Assembly (NCBI RefSeq): GCF_025506335.1
Contig: NZ_JANZYO010000006.1
Span: forward strand, 102,349-166,348
Length of the DNA: 64,000 bases
Reading direction: 5' to 3'
Source: Mumia quercus
GTDB taxonomy: Bacteria; Actinomycetota; Actinomycetes; Propionibacteriales; Nocardioidaceae
Shown here in pieces: positions 26,068 through 34,721 of the stretch. The position numbers and the translations under genes are program-made. Under the pieces are notes generated by a model. It saw nothing but the letters and a program-made list of their open reading frames with translations. It had not been told where the DNA came from and searched no databases. The stretch's first letter is position 1. Every line of letters begins with the position of its first letter.

Positions 26068-27053
26068 CCGGCGGACCGGCCCGTTGTGTCGGCCGCGCGC
26101 TCGCTGAAGGCGCCGAGACCCTCGTCCGTACGCCAGTCCGCGAAGGACTGTCCGGTGACCTTCTCCAGGAGCTCGATGTCGTCGACGTAGGTCTGGACGA
26201 GTGTGGAGCGCGCCGCCCGGTCCAGCTTCGGGCGGGTGGGCTCGCCGCGCCCGTGCATCGACGCGATCAGCGGCTTGCTGAGGCGGCGCCAGACCTGCGG
26301 AGGGAGGTGGGAGCCGGCGCGGGCCCCGAGCCGGACGGCCTTCGACGCGACCCGGGTGAGCGCGCCGGGCGCGACGTACGGGCGTGAGTTGTCGCGCGGG
26401 ATCGAGGTCACGATTCCCGGCTCCAGCCCGAGGAACTCGCAGACGCGGTCGAGCGTCTGGGCGGGGTCGGAGACCAGCTCGCGGTAGCGCAGGACGAGGA
26501 CGCGGTCGCCGTCGACGTGCCGGTAGAGGTCGTCGAGCTGGGCGCCGTACAGGCCGAGCCGCCGGTAGTGCCAGAACGGCGCCCACCCCGCGGCGATCCG
26601 CTCGCTCTCCCTGCCGAACGCCTCGACGAAGTCCTCGACGGGCTCGAGTCCGTCGGAGCGCAGGTGCATCCAGTTGGAGTACGCGCGGTCGACGGGGTCG
26701 CGCAGCACCGCGATCACCCGTGCCTCCGGCAGCTCCTCGGCGATCCGGCGGCGGGCGTTGCGCAGGTAGAGGTAGAACGGCGTGCTCTCGATGCGGACCT
26801 GGTCACCGGGCGCGCCGGCGAACAGCGCCTCGTAGTCCTCGCGGCGCCAGATCCACTCCTGCTGGCTGTGGGCGTCCCCCGGGCCCCGGTAGGCAGGGGG
26901 CGGGGCGTCGGAGCACATGTAGTACTTCGGCTCCTTGGGCTGACTCGAGAAGACCCGCGGGTGGTGTGCGAGCGCAGCGTGCAGCGCACTCGTCCCCGCC
27001 TTCGGCGCGCCGATGAGCAGCGCGTCGGGTCGCGGCGTACGAAAGCTCCCCAT
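26064..27053 (-). CDS. PAPS-dependent sulfotransferase domain protein
   Basis: This 329-residue protein has the 5'-phosphosulfate-binding loop LIGAPKAGTSALHAAL at the N-terminus. It also has the 3'-phosphate-binding segment AVLRDPVDRAYSNWMH around residues 110-125, followed by VLVLRYRELVSDP. These are the two PAPS signatures of the sulfotransferase family. The acceptor (lipid, glycan or small molecule) is unknown. The start is fixed by TAGCAT 6 nt upstream. It is a single-gene unit between the XRE gene and the transcarbamoylase operon. Confidence 0.85.
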   Translation of the reverse strand: MGSFRTPRPDALLIGAPKAGTSALHAALAHHPRVFSSQPKEPKYYMCSDAPPPAYRGPGDAHSQQEWIWRREDYEALFAGAPGDQVRIESTPFYLYLRNARRRIAEELPEARVIAVLRDPVDRAYSNWMHLRSDGLEPVEDFVEAFGRESERIAAGWAPFWHYRRLGLYGAQLDDLYRHVDGDRVLVLRYRELVSDPAQTLDRVCEFLGLEPGIVTSIPRDNSRPYVAPGALTRVASKAVRLGARAGSHLPPQVWRRLSKPLIASMHGRGEPTRPKLDRAARSTLVQTYVDDIELLEKVTGQSFADWRTDEGLGAFSERAADTTGRSAG

Positions 27054-27059
27054 GTCGCG

Positions 27060-27065
27060 ATGCTA
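27060..27065 (-). promoter_or_regulatory. -10 hexamer of leaderless sulfotransferase gene
   Basis: TAGCAT on the minus strand is followed by 6 nt and the ATG at 27053. Confidence 0.55.
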
Positions 27066-27131
27066 AGGACGCCTCGCCCGAAGGTCGAGAGTTTAGGTCA
27101 CCGCCGCGGGGGAACACCCGACCCGCGGCGC

Positions 27132-28526
27132 TCAGCCGGTGACCCTCGGGCGGGCGCGTTCGGCGAGGGCGGCGAGGGCCGCGGGGAAGATCTCGGCCGG
27201 GGGCGTCACCAGACCGGCGCCGACCTGGCCGGTGCCCGCGACCCGTCCCGCCATGCCCGTGTTGATCTGCGGCAGGATCCCCGTACGGCAGACCCGCGTG
27301 ACGTCGATGCCGGTCGGCGTGCCGGCGAACTCCATCACCGGGAGCGTCCAGCGGGGGTTCTGCGTCAGCGTGATCTCGCCCATGCGACGCGTCGTCGCGA
27401 GGGCGTCTGGCACCGTCCCTCCGACGAGCCGGACGATCGCGGGAGCGGTCGCCATCGCGAACCCGCCGATGCCGGCGGTCTCGGTGATCGCGGAGTCGCC
27501 GATGTCAGGGTTGGCATCCTCCGGACCGTACGACCCGAGGTACAGACCGTCGGCGACCTGCGCGGGCCCGGTGAACCACTGGTCGCCTGTGCCGGAGACC
27601 TGGATACCGAAGTCGGTGCCGTTGCGCGCCATCGCGACGACCATCGTCGACCCCTCGATGTCGCGCGCGGCGTCGAGGGCGAGCTTGCAGGCCGGCATGG
27701 CGAGGTTCAGGAAGAAGTGGTCGTTGCCGCCGACGAACGCGGCGGCGTCGGCGACGTCGCCGGCACGCGACTCCGAGCGGATCATCGCCGGGACGAGGTC
27801 GCGCAGCAGCATGAGGGTGCCCGCGCGGTTGCGGTTGTGGGCCTCGTCGCCCATCTGGAGCATCTGCGCGAGCATCGCCGTGACGTCGACCGGTCCGGCC
27901 GCCCGCACCGCGCGCTGCAGCACGGGGCCGAGCACCTCCGACATCCAACGAAGCCGGTCGAGGACCTCCGGCGAGTACGCGCCGTAGCGCAGCACCTTGC
28001 CCAGGCCCTCGTTGAGCGAGCAGTACGTCCGCGCTCCCGTGGCGGCGTCCTCGATCACGAACACCCACATCGACGGCGAGACCACGCCGGCCATCGGGCC
28101 GACGGCATGGTGGTGGTGCGCGGGACTCAGCGTGAAGCCGGTTCCCGACTCGAAGAACGCCGGCGCGTCCTCCGCGTCGGCGACGATCCCCTCGAACGCG
28201 GCGGCGCCCATGAGCGCGCCGCGCATCGGACCCGAGGCGCGCTCCCAGGAGATCGGAGGGCCCGCGTGGAGGAAGTCGCCGGTGCCCAGGCCGAGCGCCT
28301 CCCCGGCCGGGAGGACGTCGACGAGCTGGGCAGTGACGCCGAGGTAGGCCTCGACCGCCTTCGCGTTGGCCTCGGCGCGCAACGGGTCGGCGATCACGGT
28401 GGCGAGGTCGTCGATCGTGCCCGGCATCGGGGGCTGCCAGTCGACGCGCTGCACGTCCACCGCCTGGTCGGCGACGGCGTCGGCCAGCAGGTCCGTCCCG
28501 GTGGTCACGATGGTCGGTGCGGTCAT
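27132..28526 (-). CDS. allG: DUF1116 protein, AllG-type transcarbamoylase subunit
   Basis: This 464-residue protein belongs to DUF1116 (YlbE/AllG). It is last in a three-gene operon with FdrA/AllF and DUF2877/AllH, in the same set found in enterobacterial allantoin clusters. There the three proteins make up the oxamate carbamoyltransferase that splits oxalurate into oxamate and carbamoyl phosphate. Conserved stretches are AGPPISWERASGPMRGALMGA, SPAHHHHAVGPMAGVVSPSMW and GGNDHFFLNLAMPACK. Its start overlaps the allF stop (ATGA). The substrate in this organism could differ, because a barbiturase rather than allantoin genes is nearby. Confidence 0.85.
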   Translation of the reverse strand: MTAPTIVTTGTDLLADAVADQAVDVQRVDWQPPMPGTIDDLATVIADPLRAEANAKAVEAYLGVTAQLVDVLPAGEALGLGTGDFLHAGPPISWERASGPMRGALMGAAAFEGIVADAEDAPAFFESGTGFTLSPAHHHHAVGPMAGVVSPSMWVFVIEDAATGARTYCSLNEGLGKVLRYGAYSPEVLDRLRWMSEVLGPVLQRAVRAAGPVDVTAMLAQMLQMGDEAHNRNRAGTLMLLRDLVPAMIRSESRAGDVADAAAFVGGNDHFFLNLAMPACKLALDAARDIEGSTMVVAMARNGTDFGIQVSGTGDQWFTGPAQVADGLYLGSYGPEDANPDIGDSAITETAGIGGFAMATAPAIVRLVGGTVPDALATTRRMGEITLTQNPRWTLPVMEFAGTPTGIDVTRVCRTGILPQINTGMAGRVAGTGQVGAGLVTPPAEIFPAALAALAERARPRVTG

Positions 28527-30079
28527 CGGCGTTCTCCTGAGGCGGTGACAGAGGCGTCGGCGGCGGCCGACACGAGCGGGCTGCCGGCGGCGGTCACGAC
28601 GTCGAGCGCGTGACGGGTCGCCTCGGCGTTGGACGTGAAGACGTACGCCCCGGCGGCGGCGAGCGCCTCGGCCTGGGCGTCGAGCCCCTGGGGATCGGCG
28701 TCCGTCCCGATCAGGCTGACGACGACGGGGAGGGCACGGCCGGACTCGGCGGCCTGCGCGCGCGCCTCGGCAACAGCCGGTGCGAGCGTCGCGGCAGGGT
28801 CCGGCTCGGCGCCGTTCCCGAGGACGACGTCGAGCAGGACGACCGCGGTCGTGGGGTCCTGCGCGGCGCGGCTGAGCGCGGCACGTCGCAGTGTGGGGTC
28901 GATCATCGGGTGGGCGCGTCCCACCGTGAGCGCGTCGTCCCCGAAGTCGATCATCATGTGGTGGGCGACCGGGGTGCCGGACGTGATGACGCCGGTGTCG
29001 AGGGCGAGGTCCGGCGCGAGCGGGATGTTGCTGTGCACCGGCCCGAGGACGTCGGCGGCGAGGAGCATGGCCTCGTCGCAGAGGGTGCCGCCGACGAACA
29101 GGCCGCGGAGGAACCCCGGCCCGCTCGCGTTCTCGGGCTCGCCCCAGCGCCGCCAGCGCGGCACCTCGACGCCGAGCGTCTCGAGGACGGCCTCCGTACG
29201 GCTTGTGAGATCGGTGCCTGGCGCCAGCAGCGCGAGCTCGACGGGCACGTCGAGGGACTGCGCGTACGAGGCGATCGCCTCGGCGACCTCCGGTGCCGGG
29301 GGCTTCGAGACGAGGACGACGCGGCTGGTCGCAGGGTCGGCGTCGAGCCGCGCGAGGGCGGTTCGGGTCGCCAGACCGCCGACGGCCTCAGAGAGGTCCC
29401 GGCCGCCGACACCGAGCGCGGCGCTGACGCCCACACCTGCCTGGTCGAGGAGGCAGACGACCTGCTGCGTCCCGGTCCCGGACGCGGCGACGACGCCGAC
29501 GGGTCCCGGACGGACGGTGTTCGCGAAGCCGAGACCGACACCGCCGACGAGTGCCGTGCCGCAGTCGGGTCCCATGACCAGGACGTCGCGTCCGGCGGCC
29601 GCGCGCTTCAGGGCCAGCTCGGCCTCAAGCGGGACGTTGTCGCTGAAGATCATCACGTCGTGGCCTGCCTCGACCGCGTCCATCGCCTCGGGGAACGCGG
29701 ACGCGCCGGGGACCGAGACGAGGACCACCGCGTCGCCGGGGGCCTCGCGCAGCGCCGCGGCCGTCGTCCGTGGGGGAGCCGTGGTCGCGGCGCCGTCCCG
29801 TACAGGCGGGCGTCCTGCCTCGGCGAGCGCCTCCTCGACAGCGGCGAGCGCGTCCTCGAGCGTGGCGTCGGCCAGACGGAGAGCCACGACCATGTCGTTC
29901 GGACCGGTCTCGGCGGGCACGTCGAACCCCATCGCGGCGAGCGTCTCCAGGTTCAGCGCGGTGGCCATCGCGACCTGGGCCTCCGCGACGCCGGGGGTCC
30001 CGGCGACCCGCTTGCTCACCTGGAGCAGCGTCACGGAGTCGGCGTACGCGCCGGACCGGATTCGTACGTGGTCGGTCAT
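28523..30079 (-). CDS. allF: FdrA/AllF, succinyl-CoA-synthetase-like transcarbamoylase subunit
   Basis: This 518-residue FdrA protein has the acyl-CoA synthetase (SucD-like) Rossmann fold. Key stretches are VLVSVPGASAFPEAMDAVEAG, LVMGPDCGTALVGGVGLGFAN and VVAASGTGTQQVVCLLDQAGVG. In Escherichia coli fdrA is allF, a subunit of the oxamate transcarbamoylase with AllG and AllH. Both ends overlap the neighbours by ATGA, so the three products should be made in equal amounts. Confidence 0.88.
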   Translation of the reverse strand: MTDHVRIRSGAYADSVTLLQVSKRVAGTPGVAEAQVAMATALNLETLAAMGFDVPAETGPNDMVVALRLADATLEDALAAVEEALAEAGRPPVRDGAATTAPPRTTAAALREAPGDAVVLVSVPGASAFPEAMDAVEAGHDVMIFSDNVPLEAELALKRAAAGRDVLVMGPDCGTALVGGVGLGFANTVRPGPVGVVAASGTGTQQVVCLLDQAGVGVSAALGVGGRDLSEAVGGLATRTALARLDADPATSRVVLVSKPPAPEVAEAIASYAQSLDVPVELALLAPGTDLTSRTEAVLETLGVEVPRWRRWGEPENASGPGFLRGLFVGGTLCDEAMLLAADVLGPVHSNIPLAPDLALDTGVITSGTPVAHHMMIDFGDDALTVGRAHPMIDPTLRRAALSRAAQDPTTAVVLLDVVLGNGAEPDPAATLAPAVAEARAQAAESGRALPVVVSLIGTDADPQGLDAQAEALAAAGAYVFTSNAEATRHALDVVTAAGSPLVSAAADASVTASGERR

Positions 30080-30945
30080 CGGTCTCCTCGTCGTCGGGCG
30101 TCCGCGCTGTGAAACGAAGACGACCTTTTCGGCAGGTGGATTGCGTCAGGTTGCTTGCACAACGGGGACGGGTGGGGGAGGGAGAGGGCGACGCCGAGTG
30201 CGAGGCCGGTACCGGAGGTGTGCCCGACGGCGCGCAGGGCGGCGAGGGCAGCGGAGTCGGCAGGGTCGGCGACGAAGTCGCGCAGTTCCGCGATCGCTTC
30301 ACCCCGTACGGCGTGCGCGAGCAGCGCGGCGGACACCGCGGTCGTACGGGCAGGTGCGTGGGCCACCGCCGCGGAGGCGACGCGCCCGCCGCGGTGGCCG
30401 CGGGCGTACCGGCCGACGAGCCAGCCGGCGAGGACGTCGTCGCCGAGCGGCGTCAGGCCGGGGCCTCGTCCGAGGAGGGCGGTGGCAGCGGCGGGGTCGT
30501 CCTCGCGCAGGGCCGGGTAGGTCCCGTCGGGAAGCCCGGGGAGGTCGCGCCCGACCTCGTCGAGGAGGGTGTCGACCTCGGGCGCGGTGCGCGCGGCGCC
30601 GACCTCGCGTACGGTCGCGTCGACCAGCCTGCCCACCCGCACCTCGCGCCCGTCCACCGAGCAGCGTCCACCGCCGAGCACGACCTCGCGGACGTCGCCG
30701 ACGTGCTCCCACGTGGTTGTGAGACCGCAGGGGACGACGACGGCGTCGCGGGCGAGGACCGCGAGGACGTCCTCCCCGTCGCGCACGTAGACCGCGTACG
30801 GGCTGCGGGCGACGATCGTCGCCGGGCGTCTCGGGCCGCGCAGAGCGGCCGCGACGCGGGGGGTCGCAGCCGCCGGGTGCGCCGCGGAACCGCTCGACGA
30901 ACGGTGTCCCGCGGTCGCGGACCGGGGACGGATCGGCGCAACCAT
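30076..30945 (-). CDS. allH: DUF2877 protein, AllH-type transcarbamoylase subunit
   Basis: This 289-residue protein is DUF2877 (YlbF/AllH). The family motif region GRGPGLTPLGDDVLAGWLVG is clear at about residues 160-180, and TSGTGLALGVALSL near the C-terminus is typical. The N-terminal ~40 residues are Ala/Pro/Arg-rich and poorly conserved. It is first in the operon; the ATG at 30945 has TACGCT 6 nt upstream. It is divergent from pucR with only 35 bp between start codons. Confidence 0.8.
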   Translation of the reverse strand: MVAPIRPRSATAGHRSSSGSAAHPAAATPRVAAALRGPRRPATIVARSPYAVYVRDGEDVLAVLARDAVVVPCGLTTTWEHVGDVREVVLGGGRCSVDGREVRVGRLVDATVREVGAARTAPEVDTLLDEVGRDLPGLPDGTYPALREDDPAAATALLGRGPGLTPLGDDVLAGWLVGRYARGHRGGRVASAAVAHAPARTTAVSAALLAHAVRGEAIAELRDFVADPADSAALAALRAVGHTSGTGLALGVALSLPHPSPLCKQPDAIHLPKRSSSFHSADARRRGDR

Positions 30946-30951
30946 GGCGTC

Positions 30952-30957
30952 AGCGTA
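30952..30957 (-). promoter_or_regulatory. allH: -10 hexamer of leaderless allHFG operon
   Basis: TACGCT on the minus strand is followed by 6 nt and the ATG at 30945. It faces away from the pucR hexamer 11 bp away. Confidence 0.6.
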
Positions 30958-30968
30958 GGAGCGTTCGC

Positions 30969-30974
30969 TACGGT
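30969..30974 (+). promoter_or_regulatory. -10 hexamer of leaderless pucR transcript
   Basis: TACGGT is followed by 6 nt and the ATG at 30981. The -35 zone overlaps the allHFG promoter. Confidence 0.6.
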
Positions 30975-30980
30975 GAGCCG

Positions 30981-32672
30981 ATGGCGAGACTTGCCAACGA
31001 TCAGCCGAATCGCTCTCACAACCTGACAGACACGACGTACGGCCTTCCGCTCGCCGACGTCGTGCAGATCGACGCTCTCGCCGGTGCGCAGACCCTCGCC
31101 GGAGCCCAAGGGATGCAGCGCCCGGTGACCGGCCTGAATGTCATGGAGGTCCCCGACGTCCTAGGGTGGGTCAAGCCGCACGAGCTGCTCGTGACGACCG
31201 GCTTCCCGCTGCTCGACACCGCCCGCCGGCTCGACGTGCCGCGGATGGTGGCGCTCGTCCAGGGCCTGTACGACCGGTCCCTGGCGGGCTTCGCGATCAA
31301 GCTCGGCCGCTACGTCGACGAGGTGCCGGAGGACGTGCTGGGGCTCGCCGACAGCCTGGGCTTCCCCATCGTGCAGATCCCGGAGAAGGTCGCGTTCGAC
31401 GACGTCCTCAAGGACGCGTACGCCGCGCTGAACGCGTTCCAGTCGAACGTGCTCGCGCAGATCGACGCGCTGCACTCCGCCCTGACCATGATCGTCCTCG
31501 AGGGAGGCGACCTCGAGCAGATCGCCGCGGAGGTCTCCAAGGTCCTCGACCTCGGCGTGCTCGTGACCTCCACCGACGGCCGCGAGTGGGCCGGTGCGCT
31601 GAGCGACGAGACACGCGCGACCCTCGAGATCAGCGAGTTCCTCGACGTCTCCGGGCGCGTTCGCGTGGAGCGGCTGCGCGGGGTCCGGCCGTTCGAGGCC
31701 GGCGAGATCCGGGTGCTCAGCGTGGCCGCCTCCGGCACCGACCTCGCACGTCTGGTCGTCGTGAGCGAGAAGCGGGCGCTGCTGCCCACCGACGTCTACG
31801 CCCTGGAGCGGGCGGCGACGGTCGCGGCGCTCCTCATCACGCGCATGCAGGCGGTCGTCGCCGTCGAGGGGAAGTACCGCGGCGACTTCCTCCGCGACGT
31901 GCTGACCGACCGTGCGGAGAGCCCGCAGTACGTCCTCGAGCACGCCGAGGGGCTGGGCTGGGACCTCGACCGTCCGCTCGTGGTCGTCGTCGCGCAGCTC
32001 GACCCGCCCGAGCCGGGGGAGGCGCCCGTCTCGAGCCGGACGCGCCGCGGCTACCAGGACCGGTTCGCGGCGGCGTGGCGGCAGGTGGTCGAGCGGCGGG
32101 GGCGCAGCATCGCGGTCGCCGACTTCTCGTCGCAGGTGGTCGCGCTGCTCCCGGTGTCACCGGACGGGTCGGACGTCTCCGAGGTCGTCGAGGAGGCGCT
32201 GGCCGCCGTACGAGGGGACTCCGGCGGTGGGCGACGCCCCTTCTCGGCGGGGATCAGCCGGGTCGTCGCCGGCGTGGAGGCGCTGCCGGACGCGTACACC
32301 CGTGCGCGCAAGGCCGTCGAGGTCGGGCGGCGGATGAAGGGGACGGGGTCGACGACGTACTTCGACCGTCTCGGCGTCCGCCGGCTCCTCTCGCAGGTCG
32401 AGGACCCGGCCGAGCTGGACGCGTTCGCGTCGGAGGTCCTCGGCACGCTCGCCGAGGACACGGCGACGGCGGCCGACCTCCGGGCGACGCTGCAGGTGCT
32501 GCTCGACGTCAACCTCAACGTGGCGGAGGCCGCGCGCACGCAGCACTTCCACTACAACACGATGCGCTACCGCGTGACCAAGCTCGAGAGCCTGCTCGGC
32601 CCGTTCAGCACCGATCCGCAGGTGCGTCTGGACGTGGCCGTCGCGCTGCAGATCCTGCACATGCGCGAGTGA
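30981..32672 (+). CDS. PucR/CdaR-family transcriptional regulator
   Basis: This 563-residue regulator has an N-terminal PucR ligand domain (residues 15-145; LLVTTGFPLLDTARRL, GRYVDEVPEDVLGLADSLGFPIVQIPE). A GAF/GGDEF-like middle follows, and a C-terminal PucR HTH at about residues 500-560 (LNVAEAARTQHFHYNTMRYRV). PucR-type proteins sense purine or pyrimidine catabolites or aromatic compounds. Its location between the transcarbamoylase operon and the permease-hydroxylase operon makes it the likely local regulator. Confidence 0.88.
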   Translation: MARLANDQPNRSHNLTDTTYGLPLADVVQIDALAGAQTLAGAQGMQRPVTGLNVMEVPDVLGWVKPHELLVTTGFPLLDTARRLDVPRMVALVQGLYDRSLAGFAIKLGRYVDEVPEDVLGLADSLGFPIVQIPEKVAFDDVLKDAYAALNAFQSNVLAQIDALHSALTMIVLEGGDLEQIAAEVSKVLDLGVLVTSTDGREWAGALSDETRATLEISEFLDVSGRVRVERLRGVRPFEAGEIRVLSVAASGTDLARLVVVSEKRALLPTDVYALERAATVAALLITRMQAVVAVEGKYRGDFLRDVLTDRAESPQYVLEHAEGLGWDLDRPLVVVVAQLDPPEPGEAPVSSRTRRGYQDRFAAAWRQVVERRGRSIAVADFSSQVVALLPVSPDGSDVSEVVEEALAAVRGDSGGGRRPFSAGISRVVAGVEALPDAYTRARKAVEVGRRMKGTGSTTYFDRLGVRRLLSQVEDPAELDAFASEVLGTLAEDTATAADLRATLQVLLDVNLNVAEAARTQHFHYNTMRYRVTKLESLLGPFSTDPQVRLDVAVALQILHMRE

Positions 32673-32675
32673 GGC

Positions 32676-33143
32676 TCACGGCTTGAAGTAGTCCGCCATC
32701 ATCGGGCCGACCCACGCGGGCTGCTCCACGCCGGTCGGGAGGAACTCGCGCAGGACCGGCTTGAGGTCGACCACTGGCGTGCCGGACACGGCGTCGAGTC
32801 CGACCACGGTCAGCTCGCGGGCACCGACCGACTCGATCGCGCAGCAGGTCACGCCGATGCGGTTCGGCCGGCGCGGGCCGCGGCCCGCGAAGATGCCGAC
32901 GGGTGGAAGCGCGGAGAGACCACGGTACGGCCGCGGCTCGCGGTAGTCCTCGGCCTCGGGGAGCTGGTCGAAGAGGAACAGGACCTCCACGTGGGAGAAC
33001 CACTCCAGGCCGACCAGACTCGTCTCGCCGAACCGTTCGTCGAGCGTGATCGTGCTGCGGACCGCGCCCCAGTTGTCGGTGTCCTGGACGTCGGTCCGGT
33101 CGTTGTGGACCGTCCCGACCGGGGTGATGCTGAAGGCAGGCAT
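32676..33143 (-). CDS. TrmO-like tRNA methyltransferase (TsaA/UPF0066)
   Basis: This 155-residue beta-barrel protein has the TsaA/TrmO motifs HVEVLFLFDQLPEAEDY, GIFAGRGPRRPNRIGVTCC and VVDLKPVLREFLP. Family members methylate N6-threonylcarbamoyladenosine at tRNA position 37 using SAM. The bacterial TrmO enzymes usually have a C-terminal extension, and this is the minimal core. It is convergent with pucR and unrelated to the catabolic genes by function. The start is supported by TAGCCT 6 nt upstream. Confidence 0.8.
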   Translation of the reverse strand: MPAFSITPVGTVHNDRTDVQDTDNWGAVRSTITLDERFGETSLVGLEWFSHVEVLFLFDQLPEAEDYREPRPYRGLSALPPVGIFAGRGPRRPNRIGVTCCAIESVGARELTVVGLDAVSGTPVVDLKPVLREFLPTGVEQPAWVGPMMADYFKP

Positions 33144-33149
33144 CGTCGA

Positions 33150-33155
33150 AGGCTA
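33150..33155 (-). promoter_or_regulatory. -10 hexamer of leaderless trmO-like gene
   Basis: TAGCCT on the minus strand is followed by 6 nt and the ATG at 33143. Confidence 0.5.
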
Positions 33156-33257
33156 GCCGTGCTGTTTCCGGCACATGAACACGCAGAGCAAGGGGTGACA
33201 GCAGCCTGCCGGTTCAGTTGGCACTTTCGCACCATGCCGCGTGTCTCACGTCACTAC

Positions 33258-33263
33258 TAGGGT
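33258..33263 (+). promoter_or_regulatory. -10 hexamer of permease-hydroxylase operon
   Basis: TAGGGT lies 69 bp before the permease ATG. That gene has GAGGAG, so this would be a leadered transcript with a 5' UTR of about 60 nt. No -35 consensus is evident, which suggests activator dependence. Confidence 0.4.
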
Positions 33264-33332
33264 CAGCCCATTGGACTGGGTGCGCTGACCGAGATCCCCC
33301 GGCGGCCCGCTCGCACACTCTGAGGAGACGGC

Positions 33333-34721
33333 ATGTCGTTGTTCAAGTGGGACGTGGTGTACGGAGGCAAGACACCACCTCCCGGTCAAGCGGTCGGACC
33401 GCGTCAGCGGCTGAGCTGGGGCCGTACGGCCGGGCTCGGCGCGCAGCACGTGGTGGCGATGTTCGGCGCGACCTTCGTGTTCCCCGTGGTGATGGGACTC
33501 GATCCCAACCTCGCCATCATGTTCTCGGGCATCTGCACCATCATGTTCCTGCTCATCACCAACAACATGGTGCCGAGCTATCTGGGGACGAGCGCCTCGT
33601 TCGTCGCCGCCGTGGCCGCGATCCGTTCGCAGGGCGGTGACTCCTCCGACGTCACCGGGGCGATCCTCGTCGCCGGCCTCGTGCTCGCGGCGGTGGGCGT
33701 GGCGGTGCACTTCGCCGGGACCAAGTTCCTGCACAAGCTGCTCCCGCCCGCCGTGACCGGTGCCGTCGTCATGCTGATCGGCTTCAACCTGGCGCCGGTC
33801 GTCGCCGGCACCTACTGGCCGCAGGACCAGTGGATCGCTCTCCTCACGGCGACGTTCATGATCGGCGCGGCCGTCCTCCTCCCCGGCTTCTGGGGACGCA
33901 TCGCCGTCTTCCTCGCGCTGATCTTCGGCTACCTGGTCTCGTGGCTCGCCGACCGGCTCTTCGGTCAGATCACCTCCTTCCAGCCCGCTGCCGGCGAGGA
34001 GGTCGCGCACTGGCGCGTCAACTGGGACGCGGTCGGTGACGCCGACTGGATCGGCTTCCCCAACAGCACGCTGGCCGACGGAGTCTCGGCCGTCCACGCG
34101 CCGAGCTTCAGCCTCACGTTCATCCTCCTCGTGCTCCCGGGTGTGATCGCGCTCATCGCCGAGAACACCGGCCACGTGAAGGCCGTCGCGGAGATGACGG
34201 GCGACGACCTCGACCCGTACATGGGCCGCGCGATCGGCGCGGACGGTCTCGCCACCGCGTTCGCGAGCGCGTTCGGCGGGTCGCCCACCACGACATACGC
34301 CGAGAACATCGGTGTGATGTCGGCGACGCGCATCTACTCGACCGCGGCGTACTACTTCGCCGCGCTGGTCGCGATCATCCTGGGCCTCTGCCCGAAGTTC
34401 GGCGCGATCGTCAACGCGATCCCCGGTGGCGTGCTCGGCGGCATCACGGTCGTCCTGTACGGCATGATCGGCCTGGTCGGCGCCAAGATCTGGGTCGAGA
34501 ACCACGTCGACTTCGGCGATCCGGTCAACATCGTCGGGCTCGCGGCCGGGATCATCATCGGTGTCGGCAACGTGACCCTCGTCTTCACCGACGACTTCCA
34601 GCTCGGCGGCATCGCGCTCGGCACGATCCTCGCGATCGTCTACTACCACATGGTCGCCTGGAAACGTCCCCGTCAGCACACCTCCGACGAGGGTGCCGAG
34701 GAGGTGACGAGGCAGCTGTGA
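33333..34721 (+). CDS. Uracil/xanthine (NCS2) permease
   Basis: This 462-residue NCS2 (UraA/PbuX) symporter has about 14 membrane helices. The first helix region is GLGAQHVVAMFGATFVFPVVMG, the motif LPPAVTGAVVMLIGFNLAPV follows, and the substrate-binding signature is ENIGVMSATRIYS. Specificity for uracil or xanthine cannot be read with certainty; GSPTTTYAENIGV resembles UraA-type carriers. GAGGAG precedes the ATG. It heads a six-gene operon in which every junction is a 4-nt overlap. Confidence 0.88.
   Translation: MSLFKWDVVYGGKTPPPGQAVGPRQRLSWGRTAGLGAQHVVAMFGATFVFPVVMGLDPNLAIMFSGICTIMFLLITNNMVPSYLGTSASFVAAVAAIRSQGGDSSDVTGAILVAGLVLAAVGVAVHFAGTKFLHKLLPPAVTGAVVMLIGFNLAPVVAGTYWPQDQWIALLTATFMIGAAVLLPGFWGRIAVFLALIFGYLVSWLADRLFGQITSFQPAAGEEVAHWRVNWDAVGDADWIGFPNSTLADGVSAVHAPSFSLTFILLVLPGVIALIAENTGHVKAVAEMTGDDLDPYMGRAIGADGLATAFASAFGGSPTTTYAENIGVMSATRIYSTAAYYFAALVAIILGLCPKFGAIVNAIPGGVLGGITVVLYGMIGLVGAKIWVENHVDFGDPVNIVGLAAGIIIGVGNVTLVFTDDFQLGGIALGTILAIVYYHMVAWKRPRQHTSDEGAEEVTRQL

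Noticed and set aside
27132-32672. Complete allantoin degradation cluster
   Set aside because: AllFGH and PucR are present, but no allantoinase, allantoate amidohydrolase or ureidoglycolate dehydrogenase is in the window.
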